Positions 24,501-33,511 of a stretch of 64,000 nucleotides of DNA are shown piece by piece (position 1 is the stretch's first letter; every line of letters starts with the position of its first letter). A model generated the notes under the pieces. That model did no database searches. It saw only the letters and a program-made list of their open reading frames with translations, and had not been told where the DNA came from. Position numbers and translations under genes: made by a program. Origin of the DNA: Bolinopsis microptera. Its lineage: Eukaryota; Ctenophora; Tentaculata; Lobata; Bolinopsidae. Location: positions 14,865,675-14,929,674 of the forward strand of contig NC_087076.1 of assembly GCF_026151205.1 (NCBI RefSeq). Reading direction: 5' to 3'.

Positions 24501-27500
24501 CTACCATGAGGCAGGTAACTACCAGTAAGGCTCATAGCAGGAGAAGGAACGTGCAATAAAACCACTCGGTATTGTGGCCCTCCTCTCTACCTGGCCTGTA
24601 ACCCATGTTTGGGGTGATATAGAGAGAGAGAGAGAGAAGCTTTACTCTATTATTACATACTGTAGATTGACAGATCCAGTATTATAGAGTGATACCCCGA
24701 TACCCAGTACTACCCATCTATACAGGTGTCATACTTATAACTTACGGTACTAAAAGCACTTAAGATACTTCAAACTGTGTCAACTTGGATCTGTTCGGAT
24801 AGTTGGGTGTTGCTTAAGAGGTTGTTGTCTTCTGTTTAAGCGGTTTAGTCTTAAGAAAAATGTAAGGAATTGTAAAATGAGTAAAAACTCACGATAATAA
24901 ATGGGAAACAAGATAAGAAATTCCTGCAAGGAACAGGGAGGCTTAAATAACAGGGTCACCAAAAACGGAAGTTTAATAAAATTGGGAGATTTGTTATAAC
25001 TCCCTTGAGGATTAGCAGGAGATTTTAACGGACAGGACAATTCCTCTACAATTCCCCTACAATTCTACTACAATTCCACTACAATTCTACTACAATTCCA
25101 CTACAATTCCTCTACAATTCCTCTACAATTCCACTACAATTCCTCTACAATTCCTCTACAATTCCACTATAATTCGTCTACAATTCGTCTACAATTCTAC
25201 TACAATTCGTCTACAATTCCTCTACAATTCCACTACAATTCCTCTACAATTCCTCTACAATTCCTCTACGATTCGTCTACAATTCCACTACAATTCCTCT
25301 ACAATTTCTCTACAATTTCTCTACAATTCCACTACAATTCCTCTACAATTCCATTACAATCCCACTACAATTCCTCTACAATTCCATTACAATCCCACTA
25401 CAATTCCTCTACAATTCCATTACAATCCCATTACAATTCCATTACAATCCCACTACAATTCTACTACAATTCCTCTACAATTCCACTACAATTCTACTAC
25501 AATTCTACTACAATTCCAACTACAATTCCACTACAATTCCCCTAAAATTCCTCTACAATTCCACCTCAGATCACACATCGACGGGATTGACCCTGTTAGG
25601 CTCAGGATTTTTAACAATTCAACTAACCATAGTTGGCTTGCCTCTCCCTGGCAGTTCATAAGGGTCAATTTGAAGAGCTTGAGTGACAAATTGACTGTAG
25701 TATTTTAGTCAAGTAGACATCTAAAAGGAAAGTCCTACGAAAGTGGGTCCCAATTTGCGTCACGTTGAATACATGCATGGCTATAACTGACGAACACTAC
25801 GTGGGACATCCCATTATGAACCAAAAATATCATCTAAATGATCCGTTGGTCGCTGTAATCGCTAAAATTAGGTCTCAGAGAATCTAAATATGCCTAAAAT
25901 ACCTGCCATGGCCCGTACCTTTAATATCTCTGTAAGTGCTCCATGCCTTCTTATGATCTACACATCCACAACCTGACTCGGATGAGATTTTCCTGCTCGG
26001 CAAACAAACGAACAACATGATAGCTAAGAAATGAGAGCCAACAAGTGAGCTAGAAGATCGTAAGCACGAGTGATTGAGTCATCGGAGCAATGTTTGTAAA
26101 CATGATAGCAGAGCAGCTCATCATATAACAATTATCACTGTCCACAACTCACGCCCTCGCCGTTAATATTTAGATACACGTGTGGCGTAACTCTTTTTTT
26201 AATATGTTTTAATATATTTGATGATGATTGTCGTAGTTCTTTTTTAACACATTTTGGAGTTGTTGAGAATGATTTAATCTGCAGTTGCATTTTTTGTTTT
26301 TAGAGCAGCAAGTAATGGTGGAACTGAACGAAAAGTTAAACCATCAAACTTCAACGTCACTAAAAGTAAAACGTTTAAATTTTTGTTTGATCTGTTACCA
26401 TGTTATTTTCATCAGTTAATATCAACTTACAGAAAAGAGAAATACTGAAACTTCTGCAAAAAAGTGGTTGAAAATGAGGCTGCATATCATGTTTCCCTGC
26501 CATTAATAAAGGGTGGAAGGCAAGAGTTCAAAACATAAGAAAAATAAACGTAACTGGCAAGAAACACTTAGCATCAAATATTTTACGCGGATCAAAGAAA
26601 TATTGTCAAAGAAATCTCGAATTGAAACTTTTAGTCATGTGACGAGGAGAGAAGTCAAGTGTCAAGTCAGATTATGGTTGATGTGATATATTCATTTATA
26701 CCAACGAGATTTACCCAAGTAAATAAGAACCTATTTATCTTATTTTCTACCAACGCCCACGCCCCACCCGGCTACTTAGTGAGCCGCAGAATACAGGAGC
26801 GAATAGGTTATGCAGAATAAACATCAGATACATATAATATATATAATACTTAAACCAAGAACTTCACAAGAGGCAAAGATCTTTATCAGTTATTTATTAC
26901 TCTTTGATAAAAATGTTATATGTGATATTCGATCATACAATGAATCTTTACCAAATGGCTATGGTTAATCTCACGCTATCAAGCAACGCCTTAGATAATG
27001 AGCTAAGGAGAGAATTAATGTTTACTCAATAAACAAAAGATGCAACTCATAGACATTTAGCCATATTTTAATATATAAAACTATTATATACAACTTTCAC
27101 TAGTTGCTTTGGGAAGTATTTAAACCACTTATCGCAGGCAGCTGAATGAACGTAACAGGTGATACCTGATAGTCAACTGTCACAGAGATTCGTGCTAACT
27201 GCCGGTGCTCTGACTAGGGCACCCGCCACTAACCCCCGTTTATATTTACCTCTAGATTCACATTTGTGTATGTGTCGGAGCAGGTCCGGCAGATCCGGAC
27301 CTACTTCCTCCATCCTCTCATCGGGCACTCTCTATATCAGTAACCTGCATATCATCGCTGGGTGTGGTGTCGCCTTGTAGTGAGGGGGTGGGGGTTAAAC
27401 CCCCCTCCTCCGGCCCGTTTAGCCCGTTCATTAGGAGGAACTCAGTGTTGTTTTCAGACAATTGCATTCTTTGAAATATCACATGATCAGATTTAAAAAG

Positions 27501-30500
27501 TTAACTCAAAGACAAACAAGATCTTGACATCAAGACTGATAAGTGGTGCAAATGGTGCGTGGCATTACTGGCTCACTGCTAAATTGAACAAAGTAGAATG
27601 GGACGGAAGGTAAAAGATAACCAGCTAGGTTTATGTCCACTGTCCAGGTGTTCGGATATTTAACATATCATTAACAGTGTGTCAGGTATATTATGTCAGG
27701 TACTGGATTAACAGGTTGAATATTTTTAGTATTTACATTCTGTGACTAGCCGCCTGAATTCACCTCAGATGTGCGCAAAAGGACTAATCATTTTTATATC
27801 AAAAGGAACTGCACAACTATTCAACTACGCGAGGGTATTGAAGGTAAGGAAGTAGCATCGTACCCCGTACCAGTGGTACCAGTGGTGTCAGTGGTGTCAG
27901 CGAGTAGAGGGTAGAGGGTCCCCAGGGAAAACCAATTCCACTCACCCAGAGCACCAAAGGATCCGAGGCCCGCTTTTTTGACCAGAAGCAAGGAAATTGG
28001 TTAATTGAGGAGTAAATCGATCGTACTTAAACGATGCTATTTCGACATTAGTCAAGTTGCATAATTGGTTCAAAAACAAATGGCATATCTATAATTAGCC
28101 AGCTACAAATTGAAGTTCATGAAGAAGGGTGTGAACTGTGAATTTATGATTTTGAGGGTAAATTAAAAATTAATTAACTCCTACAACAAAGGGAAATCTT
28201 CGTAAAACTGGGGATCAGGAAATTAGCACTGAATATGCTTGTCAGTTGGTTTAGTAACGAATTGATGATTTATTGACTAATAAACAGAAATACAACGGCA
28301 AAGAATTAAGAAACCGATCGAGAGAAGAAACAAAACAAATTTATCAGATAATCAACTGACACCATTGAATCCCGTACTTATAAAAACGGAGGAGACGTTT
28401 TAAAAGGAGTCCTAGTCATCCTTATCGGGCACGACACTAATCGTGACGTCACAATTCAAAATATGTACTGATATCACGATAGTCGATAACGTTTAACATA
28501 TTTAATTAATTATACGTTTAACATATTTAATTTAATTATACTGGTTAGATAAACATGATAAAATGCACGCTGATAACTGAAAGTTAAACTGCATCTACTT
28601 CAGTAAGTTATAAAATAGAGGGAAATATGAAGAAGATAACCTGAATTCTGTGTAATGATGTGATCACGTGATATTATATGATCTCGTATGACTTTTAAAG
28701 AATCCCACGGGTCATGTTTAATCAATATCTCATATAGACAATAGCATTACGTAGTGCAGCGAGGAGTGAAACAGACGAGTTGTCAAGCATTATATCAACA
28801 TTAGATCCCAACACTACATACTTAAACTAAATGTCGGTCAGATGTATAAAACGCAAAACTTGCGATCATCCAACGAGCTTTTTAAAAAAAAATTACGCTT
28901 ATACCTATATAAGGACATATTAGAGTATATTTCAGCTATGGGTTCAAGTTTTCGTTTTCAAATAAAAGACAACGACGCATTATCAAAATAGCAATGTTTA
29001 AGTATCTCCATAACGTGCGAACGTTTTGAATATATATCACAGATTCAATCGACAAACAGTGCTGGCTTAAAACGTATATAGAATGATACAATACGATGAT
29101 CTAACATGGCTAAAGTAAACATCAATTAAAATATATTAAACCGTCGTGAGTCATTTGCCAATATATTCAATATCTTTTGACACGCGTTAGCCGATTTCAA
29201 TTATCGTTCATTGAATTAAAATTTCCTTTTGTACGGTTCCCTATGAGTCATCATTTTAATTGTTAGTCTTGATACAGCGAGGATCGACTAAAAACCCAAA
29301 AACGGTAAACTATGGACAGCAAAGAAATGCACAACAGCCAATGGTAACCAGTCACCAGTCACCAGTCACCAGTCACCAGTCACCAGTCACCAGTCACCAG
29401 TCACCAGTCACCAGTCACCAGTCACCAGTCACCAGTCACCAGTCACCAGTCACCAGTCACCAGTCACCAGTCACCAGTCACCAGTCACCAGTCACCAGTC
29501 ACCAGTCACCAGTCACCAGTCACCAGTCACCAGTCACCAGTCACCAGTCACCAGTCACCAGTCACCAGTCACCAGTCACCAGTAACCACCTAAGGAACTA
29601 TTGACAGTAAGCAAAGTAATGCACAATAGCCCACAGTAACACGATAATACACGACTGCACTTCTACCTTATCTGGGATCAAATATCTCGTACTATATATA
29701 TCACTATTATATCACTATTATATCACCCAAGAAGAAGATATACACTGTGCGCGACACGATAGTGTAACTAGATCATCTGTGATAACGGTCTGGAACTCAC
29801 TGCTACACAAATTATCACGGTAACTGTTTTTCTTATAATTATATTTTATGCGTCTTATAGTTGATACAAGAAAAACGACACTCTTCTTTGCGAAGAGGAT
29901 TAGGAATCTTGGAACTAAATTAATTAATTGTGTAAAATCTTACAGTCAACATATGTATTTATTCTACACATAATATATTGTACGTGGTATTTCTGTACGT
30001 GTGTTTCTAGTATGTGGGATATCAGTTGCAAAGCTGATCTCGAAACTTTGCAAATTTTCAATCGTTTAAAAGGAAATACGTTATTTTGATCCCTCCCGCA
30101 ATGTAACGGTATGTTCGGTATTTAAGTGGCTAAATTGGTTTTACGTAAATGATTCGACTGCAAACCACAAAATTCTTTGATTATGTTGAGCAATATTATA
30201 GAGCAACAACAGGATATTAAAATGCACTAATTCGCTCCAACAAAAAAGTTACAGAACCAGTAACCACCTCACCCATATCATTTACCAGTCGTTTGCAGGT
30301 CATATCAGAAATGGGTTATTATAGAGATTTACCTCTTATTACCATAAATTACTTCTAATCACCATAAATTATATCTAATTACTTATTAACAAATTGTAAT
30401 TACATGCCATGAACTTTATTTAATTACCGCTGATGACGATCTCGATGATATCCCCAGGTAAGAAGCGGTCCTCCTCTCCCACAACTTGTAACTTGTACTC

Positions 30501-32744
30501 AGAGTCAAGTTCATTATGTCTGAAGAAGCAGAGCTGAGGTAGTGAGTATCCCTGGTCACCAAACTGAAGATATTTTACAGGTTAGTGAGTATCCCTGGTC
30601 ACCAAACTGAAGATATTTTACAGGTTAGTGAGTATCCCTGGTCACCAAACTGAAGATATTTACAGGTTAGTGAGTATCCCTGGTCACCAAACTGAAGATA
30701 TTTTACAGGTTAGTGAGTATCCCTGGTCACCAAACTGAAGATATTTTACGGGTTAGTGAGTATCCCTGGTCACCGAACTGAAGATATTTACAGGTTAGTG
30801 AGTATCCCTGGTCACCAAACTGAAGATATTTTACAGGTTAGTGAGTATCCCTGGTCACCGAACTGAAGATATTTACAGGTTAGTGAGTATCCCTGGTCAC
30901 CAAACTGAAGATATTTTACAGGTTAGTATCCCTGGTCACCAAACTGAAGATATTTTACAGGTTAGTATCCCCTTGTGTCAACTTCATTATTTCAAGTGTC
31001 ATACAGGCGTAATTTCCCTTCGCAAATTATCATAACATCCGCTGACTAAATTTGAATTGACCAAGACAATGTTATTTTGGGATATCGACTGACAAGTATT
31101 TTCCGAATAACTTTTAAATTTTCGATGTCGTTTAACTCGAAATAGTAAAACGCCGATATTTAACTCTTGCTGGAGCCTTGCTATATGGTTAATAGTCACA
31201 CAATTCGCGGCAGTATCTAGATAACTTGACTACTGCTAACATGGGATTGGATCGGGCAGTATCCACGAACCTTCACACAGCTTTTTACAACTCCACGAAG
31301 AATTATTGTGAAATTCTACCGTAGTTATGGAGTATAAGTTATAACGTTAGAATTGGACGGCGAAATTGTACTGTAATCTTTCTTGTAATTAACCTAATAA
31401 GGCGTAAGTTGTAATATAAGTCATGATTGAGTAGTCAGCTATACTATTATTTACCGTCACCCTGAACTACGACGACCATCTAAATATGCGAAACAAAGCT
31501 ATTGTTTACAGGTAAAACACGATCTTTAAGCCTTCGATTCAGTTTTAAATATAATGACCAACTCTCTACAGGGAAAGGGAGAGGGAGAGGGAAAGGGAGA
31601 GGGAGAGGGAGAGGGAGAGGGAGAAGGAGAGGGAGAGGGAGAGGGAGAGGGAGAGGGAGAGGGAGAGGGAGAGGGAGAGGGAGAGGGAGAGGGAGAGGGA
31701 GAGGGAGAGGGAGAGGGAGAGGGAGAGGGAGAGGGAGAGGGAGAGGGAGAGGGAGAGGGAGAGGGAGAGGGAGAGGGAGAGGGAGAGGGAGAGGGAGAGG
31801 GAGAGGGAGAGGGAGAGGGAGAGGGAGAGGGAGAGGGAGAGGGAGAGGGAGAGGGAGAGGGAGAGGGAGAGGGAGAGGGAGAGGGAGAGGGAGAGGGAGA
31901 GGGAGAGGGAGAGGGAGAGGGAGAGGGAGAGGGAGAGGGAGAGGGAGAGGGAGAGGGAGAGGGAGAGGGAGAGGGAGAGGGAGAGGGAGAGGGAGAGGGA
32001 GAGGGAGAGGGAGAGGGAGAGGGAGAGGGAGTCACCAGTCACCAGTCACCAGTCACCAGTCACCAGTCACCAGTCACCAGTCACCAGTCACCAGTCACCA
32101 GTCACCAGTCACCAGTCACCAGTCACCAGTCACCAGTCACCAGTCACCAGTCACCAGTCACCAGTCACCAGTCACCAGTCACCAGTTAGTTGCAGCAGTA
32201 GACGCTCCAATTGACGCTATAATAGCACTTTTGCCTTGTGTACTTATTATTTTCACTTGGATACAGATTGCTATTGCACAAGTACAGTGTGCTTGTCAAG
32301 GCTCACAGTACGTCGCGGCTGCATGCTGCTCGTGTATGTAACGCACAGAACACGCAGCTTTTGCAGGTACTATTCAATTTAACAAATTTATCATTTTATT
32401 CTTATTTAAATGTCGTTTTATGTTGACCAAAGAAAAAAAGTCTATGAAGTTTAAAGAAACAAAACGTGGCTTTGTTTAATAGTCATGTTAAATTTTCAAA
32501 ATAAATGTCATCCACGCTAAAGAATGCGTTATATTAAGTAGTTATAAGTCATATCAAGTATTAAAAAGTAAGTAAACAAGATTAAGTAATATTTAAAATA
32601 AAAGAAGACTTATAAATGAGTTAAAGAAGTATTTCCACGGACCTTCTGCAGTATTGAGTTGAATATTTTGATGCGTATATTATCATCCCCCTCATCTATC
32701 TCTAACACTTGTCTGTGAAAACCGAACTTGTATACCAACTGCAT
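4778..32744 (-). CDS. PRKD: Protein kinase D (C1-C1-PH-CAMK-type kinase), whole gene
   Basis: Eighteen exons on the minus strand, 5' to 3': 32744-32643, 30563-30428, 22569-22438, 18252-18134, 15184-15071, 12289-12166, 12027-11836, 10535(or 10400)-10343, 9344-9152, 8992-8864, 7520-7440, 7279-7138, 6576-6430, 6221-6103, 5978-5850, 5603-5420, 5258-5076, 4929-4778. All joins keep phase and give about 856 aa (811 with the short linker exon); vertebrate PKDs are about 880-910. Order of domains is that of PKD: N-terminal ubiquitin-like region, two diacylglycerol-binding C1 fingers, acidic linker, PH domain, kinase. PKD is a Ser/Thr kinase activated by DAG and PKC and acting at the Golgi and plasma membrane. 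The start codon follows an acceptor-like ttcag by one base. The protein ends shortly after the kinase fold (…VSITN), without the longer vertebrate tail. Introns total over 25 kb and are rich in repeats. Confidence 0.9.
5637..5802. repeat. 43-bp tandem repeat, about 4 copies
   Basis: Units start at 5641, 5684, 5727 and 5770 with the core TCATTGGTTTTTATTC and AAAGATTCGCCGGTG. Lies in the PKD intron between the exons at 5603 and 5850, so it has expanded inside a very short intron. Confidence 0.9.
7138..9344 (-). CDS. PRKD: PKD PH-domain exons
   Basis: Exons 9344-9152, 8992-8864, 7520-7440 and 7279-7138. The first carries [19 protein letters not shown] followed by MIKQGWM, which matches the basic stretch before the PKD PH domain and its first strand. 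The second gives [20 protein letters not shown] and [14 protein letters not shown] (middle strands). The last holds the closing helix [12 protein letters not shown], equivalent to the PH C-terminal helix of vertebrate PKD. The PH domain is autoinhibitory in the family. The first part of the PH fold is shorter than in vertebrates, since the Lys-Arg-Arg-His-Tyr-Trp strand is not seen. The acceptor at 9344 is inferred from phase. Confidence 0.85.
7625..7975. repeat. Array of alternating inverted GCATCTTTT motifs
   Basis: The 9-10-mer AAAAAGATGC occurs seven times in about 290 bp in both orientations (GCATC at about 7682, 7838, 7936; GATGC at about 7735, 7788, 7873, 7968), with shared flanks such as TTAAGCTTAACT. 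It sits in a PKD intron, immediately before the TA-flanked element at 7996. It could be a fold-back repeat or the subterminal region of a transposon; no protein is encoded. Confidence 0.7.
7996..8762. mobile_element. Non-autonomous Tc1/mariner-type element
   Basis: A 767-bp segment bounded by near-perfect terminal inverted repeats that begin CAGGGTGGGCCAAAAGTC and extend about 29 bp to GTGTGCAAAC. Each end abuts TA, the target duplication of Tc1/mariner elements. No transposase is recognisable inside. It lies in the PKD intron 7521-8863, with ends facing outward. Confidence 0.8.
10343..10535 (-). CDS. PRKD: PKD acidic linker exon (5' edge uncertain)
   Basis: Open, GC-rich reading frame rich in Glu, Ser and Asp ([19 protein letters not shown] … [13 protein letters not shown]), in the place where PKD has its acidic region between C1b and PH. 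The 3' end ACAAG|gtgcct is in phase with the exon starting at 9344. Two acceptors give the required two-nucleotide start: one at 10535 and one at 10400 (tctgcag|TGGAG). The longer form is favoured because the elevated GC content and coding look extend through it; both may be used. Confidence 0.6.
11836..12027 (-). CDS. PRKD: Probable PKD linker exon (Thr/Ser/Lys-rich)
   Basis: Between acceptor atccag at 12028 and a weaker donor gtcctt lies a 192-nt open frame that is phase 1 at both ends, so it can be included or skipped without changing frame. It encodes a polar, low-complexity segment ([18 protein letters not shown] … [16 protein letters not shown]). No domain is recognised. The exon call rests on phase, open frame and position; it could be alternatively spliced or spurious. 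Confidence 0.5.
12166..15184 (-). CDS. PRKD: PKD C1b zinc-finger exons
   Basis: Exon 15184-15071 encodes [20 protein letters not shown] and exon 12289-12166 encodes [20 protein letters not shown] with [10 protein letters not shown]. Together they give a full C1 motif: His, Cys-x2-Cys, Cys-x2-Cys, His-x2-Cys and the final Cys. C1 domains bind diacylglycerol or phorbol ester; the loop GLIRQG matches the typical ligand-binding half. The exons join in phase 0 across a 2.8-kb intron. Confidence 0.92.
12964..13027. repeat. Direct duplication of a 27-bp GC-rich segment
   Basis: The segment GGACCGGCCGCGGAACTAGA plus seven bases appears twice, 35 bp apart, in an otherwise AT-rich PKD intron. Confidence 0.75.
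16891..17291. mobile_element. G-run-ended MITE with 8-bp target duplication
   Basis: A 401-bp element starting with 19 G and ending with over 20 C, flanked on both sides by GGCTGATC (16883-16890 and 17292-17299). Inside the homopolymer ends the inverted repeat continues with (T/C)..GTAATGACT. The body carries repeats of TGGGGACTAATGGGGACTAA. No coding capacity. Located in the PKD intron 15185-18133. Confidence 0.8.
17380..17692. mobile_element. hAT-type MITE with 8-bp target duplication
   Basis: A 313-bp element with terminal inverted repeats CAAGG(A/T)TCGACCGGGA and subterminal repeats of CCGGGACCGGGATTAAG. The flanks are the same eight bases, ATCATGTG (17372-17379 and 17693-17700). Eight-bp duplications and CA..TG ends are typical of hAT elements. 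No transposase. Confidence 0.85.
18134..22569 (-). CDS. PRKD: PKD C1a zinc-finger exons
   Basis: Exon 22569-22438 encodes [19 protein letters not shown] and [13 protein letters not shown]; exon 18252-18134 completes it with [17 protein letters not shown] and a Ser-rich linker ending ESLVQ. The complete C1 set of His and Cys ligands is present. The intron between the two halves (18253-22437) contains a whole sulfotransferase gene on the opposite strand. Confidence 0.92.
20500..20663. repeat. 57-bp tandem repeat, about 2.9 copies
   Basis: Units begin at 20500, 20557 and 20614 with GTCAGTCACCGCATTTG. The unit is a multiple of three, so a long open frame passes through it, but the frame ends at 20884 inside the sulfotransferase exon in another frame and has no family resemblance. 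It lies just upstream of the sulfotransferase start. Confidence 0.9.
20715..22102 (+). CDS. Golgi carbohydrate 6-O-sulfotransferase (CHST1/3/6-like)
   Basis: Two exons, 20715-21161 and 21302-22102, phase 0, 415 aa. The protein has a short cytoplasmic N-terminus, one membrane segment ([20 protein letters not shown], residues about 10-29) and a luminal stem with repeated [13 protein letters not shown] motifs. The catalytic domain shows the PAPS 5'-phosphosulfate loop [13 protein letters not shown] (about 121-133) and the 3'-phosphate motif [13 protein letters not shown] (about 261-273). This is the signature of the Gal/GalNAc/GlcNAc 6-O-sulfotransferase family that modifies keratan or chondroitin chains; the exact acceptor sugar cannot be read. 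The gene lies wholly within an intron of the opposite-strand PKD gene. The start codon is two bases after an acceptor-like ctaatag. An ATTAAA at 22222-22227 may be the poly(A) signal. Confidence 0.9.
22835..23186. mobile_element. Head-to-head SINE foldback with tRNA-like core
   Basis: Arms 22835-22949 and 23072-23186 are reverse complements over 115 bp with no mismatch that I can find. Each arm contains the T-arm of a tRNA-like sequence (B box GGGTTCAATTCC) and the tail TGCCTTGATTTTTCCGAT. The right copy continues into a complete tRNA-like head (23026-23098); the left copy stops after the T-arm. This is the structure of two tRNA-derived SINEs facing each other, the left one truncated, around a 122-bp spacer. 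It lies in the PKD intron between the exons at 22569 and 30428. Confidence 0.75.
23026..23098 (+). pseudogene. tRNA-like sequence (SINE head)
   Basis: Folds as a 73-nt cloverleaf: acceptor GCCTGGG pairs with TCCAGTC in 6 of 7 positions (one G-T), D-arm with A-box-like TAGTTTAGCGG, anticodon stem CCAGT/GCTGG with loop CCGGATA, T-stem CCGGG/CCCGG with loop TTCAATT. The loop lacks the invariant U33 and the anticodon would be GGA, so it is probably not a working tRNA but the promoter-bearing head of a SINE. Confidence 0.6.
25036..25563. repeat. Decamer minisatellite (CTACAATTCC family)
   Basis: About 50 imperfect copies of a 10-mer, CTCTACAATTC / CACTACAATTC, with C/T, C/G and A/T variants and a subset where pairs of units vary together (ATTACAATCC). 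No reading frame or splice signal is evident. Confidence 0.92.
27250..27313 (-). CDS. Candidate alternative PKD first exon
   Basis: On the minus strand an ATG at 27313 opens a frame encoding [20 protein letters not shown] plus R and ends AGA G|gtaaat. The phase-1 end matches exactly what the C1a exon at 22569 needs, so it would replace the N-terminal domain with 21 residues. The frame is also open upstream of the ATG for several codons. Supported only by phase, donor and local GC rise; the chance of coincidence is real. Confidence 0.3.
29347..29583. repeat. Heptamer array ACCAGTC, about 34 copies
   Basis: Near-perfect tandem ACCAGTC. Because 7 is not a multiple of 3, each frame encodes a 7-residue peptide repeat (SHQSPVT), which explains the apparent open frame. 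The same heptamer recurs at 32032-32186. Confidence 0.95.
30428..32744 (-). CDS. PRKD: PKD N-terminal exons
   Basis: Exon 32744-32643 encodes [19 protein letters not shown] and [12 protein letters not shown]; exon 30563-30428 continues [20 protein letters not shown] to [12 protein letters not shown]. The pattern matches the N-terminal ubiquitin-like region of PKD that precedes C1a, in particular the closing strand with an acidic-Ile-Val-Glu-Val-type motif before the alanine of C1a. ATG lies one base after an acceptor-like ttcag, so the mRNA 5' end may come from an upstream untranslated exon or a spliced leader. The 5' edge of the second exon overlaps the tandem array at 30541-30966. Confidence 0.75.
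30541..30966. repeat. 43-bp tandem array covering an intron-exon border
   Basis: About ten copies of a 42-43-bp unit (the last two are 39 bp). On the minus strand each unit contains AAAATATCTTCAG followed by TTTGGTGACCAGGGATACTC. In the lowest-coordinate copy this is the acceptor and first 20 bases of the PKD exon that ends at 30428; the other copies lie upstream in the intron and repeat the same acceptor and exon start. Confidence 0.9.
31571..32031. repeat. GAGGGA hexamer satellite, about 77 copies
   Basis: Almost perfect (GAGGGA)n over 460 bp, with three AAGGGA or GAAGGA variants near the low-coordinate end. Purely purine on the plus strand. It creates artificial open frames (Gly-Arg, Gly-Glu, Ser-Pro, Ser-Leu repeats) that should not be annotated as genes. 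It lies in the first PKD intron. Confidence 0.97.
32032..32186. repeat. Second ACCAGTC heptamer array, about 22 copies
   Basis: Directly abuts the GAGGGA satellite and has the same 7-bp unit and orientation as the array at 29347-29583. Confidence 0.95.
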
Positions 32745-32745
32745 T

Positions 32746-32747
32746 CT
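32746..32747 (-). other. Acceptor-like AG 1 nt before PKD start
   Basis: The minus-strand sequence reads ggcgtttcag|A ATG. Position fits a 5' UTR intron or a spliced-leader acceptor; the two cannot be told apart from genomic DNA. Confidence 0.5.
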
Positions 32748-33454
32748 GAAACGCCAAGTTAAATCGTACAGCAATTACCTTGTAAATCATAATTAAAGTC
32801 AATTAAACAATCATTTATTGGATGATTACTAATTAACAGTATTTCAGTTTGCATAAAGTGTCGCCTGGCAGCAATGTAAACACCAGGTGTTATGAACCAC
32901 GTGACCCACAACAGTAATCACGTGGTATCGTTATGATAACACGTGGTGTTGTTATGGCAACATGATTCGTTGCTATGTCAGGTACCACAGGTACTGAGTA
33001 GAGTACAGTAAATAAAAGGAGCTACAAAGTTGGAATTTATAATTATTTTCAGGTGCATTATTCAGTGGGTCAGGATTGAACTTGCACAGCTCAATTTTAA
33101 TTATTTAATGTTATCTTGATGATAAAACTGCGTTGAAATTGAGCATTTTCCCTTCGAGAACGCACAAAAGAAACCAATCATGCGCCGAACAACTGGCACA
33201 GTTTCGTGACTACTATTTATAGTAATCACGAAACTTTTTATAAATACGCACTAGCTATAAATCTCTCATCTTGCACTCCCCCCGACAAGAAGAATAATAA
33301 TAGTTTTGTAAAATTTAGCGGTGGCAACATGTGCAGAGTGTGCACCGCCGTTATTTAGCAGCACGTGCCACTTTCTAACACCCCTTTATCACCACGGAGT
33401 TATAGAAAGTTAACAAAAGAGAAGTAAATGGTCGTTAGGAGAACTCTAAACTCA

Positions 33455-33500
33455 ATGCTATATATAATATATATTATATATATATATATTTATATAATTG
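33455..33500. repeat. AT-rich microsatellite
   Basis: Runs of (TA)n just before the Penelope-like fragment. Confidence 0.7.
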
Positions 33501-33511
33501 TGGGTGGCGTC

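Larger units (their letters stand above)
23187..30427. other. Large PKD intron, mostly repeats
   Basis: The intron between the N-terminal domain and C1a exons is 7.9 kb (22570-30427). Besides the SINE foldback it holds the decamer array at 25036-25563, the candidate alternative exon at 27250-27313 and the heptamer array at 29347-29583. The rest is AT-rich DNA in which I see no further exon on either strand. Confidence 0.5.

Noticed and set aside
29260..29604. 114-codon open frame with SHQSPVT repeats
   Set aside because: Pure translation of the heptamer array.
29347..30966. Regular repeats that might suggest a CRISPR array
   Set aside because: Units are contiguous with no unique spacers, and the genome is eukaryotic.
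31502..32341. Long open frames on both strands (Gly-Arg, Gly-Glu, Ser-Pro, Ser-Leu repeats)
   Set aside because: They arise only from the GAGGGA and ACCAGTC satellites, which are open in several frames at once; no non-repeat coding sequence is attached.
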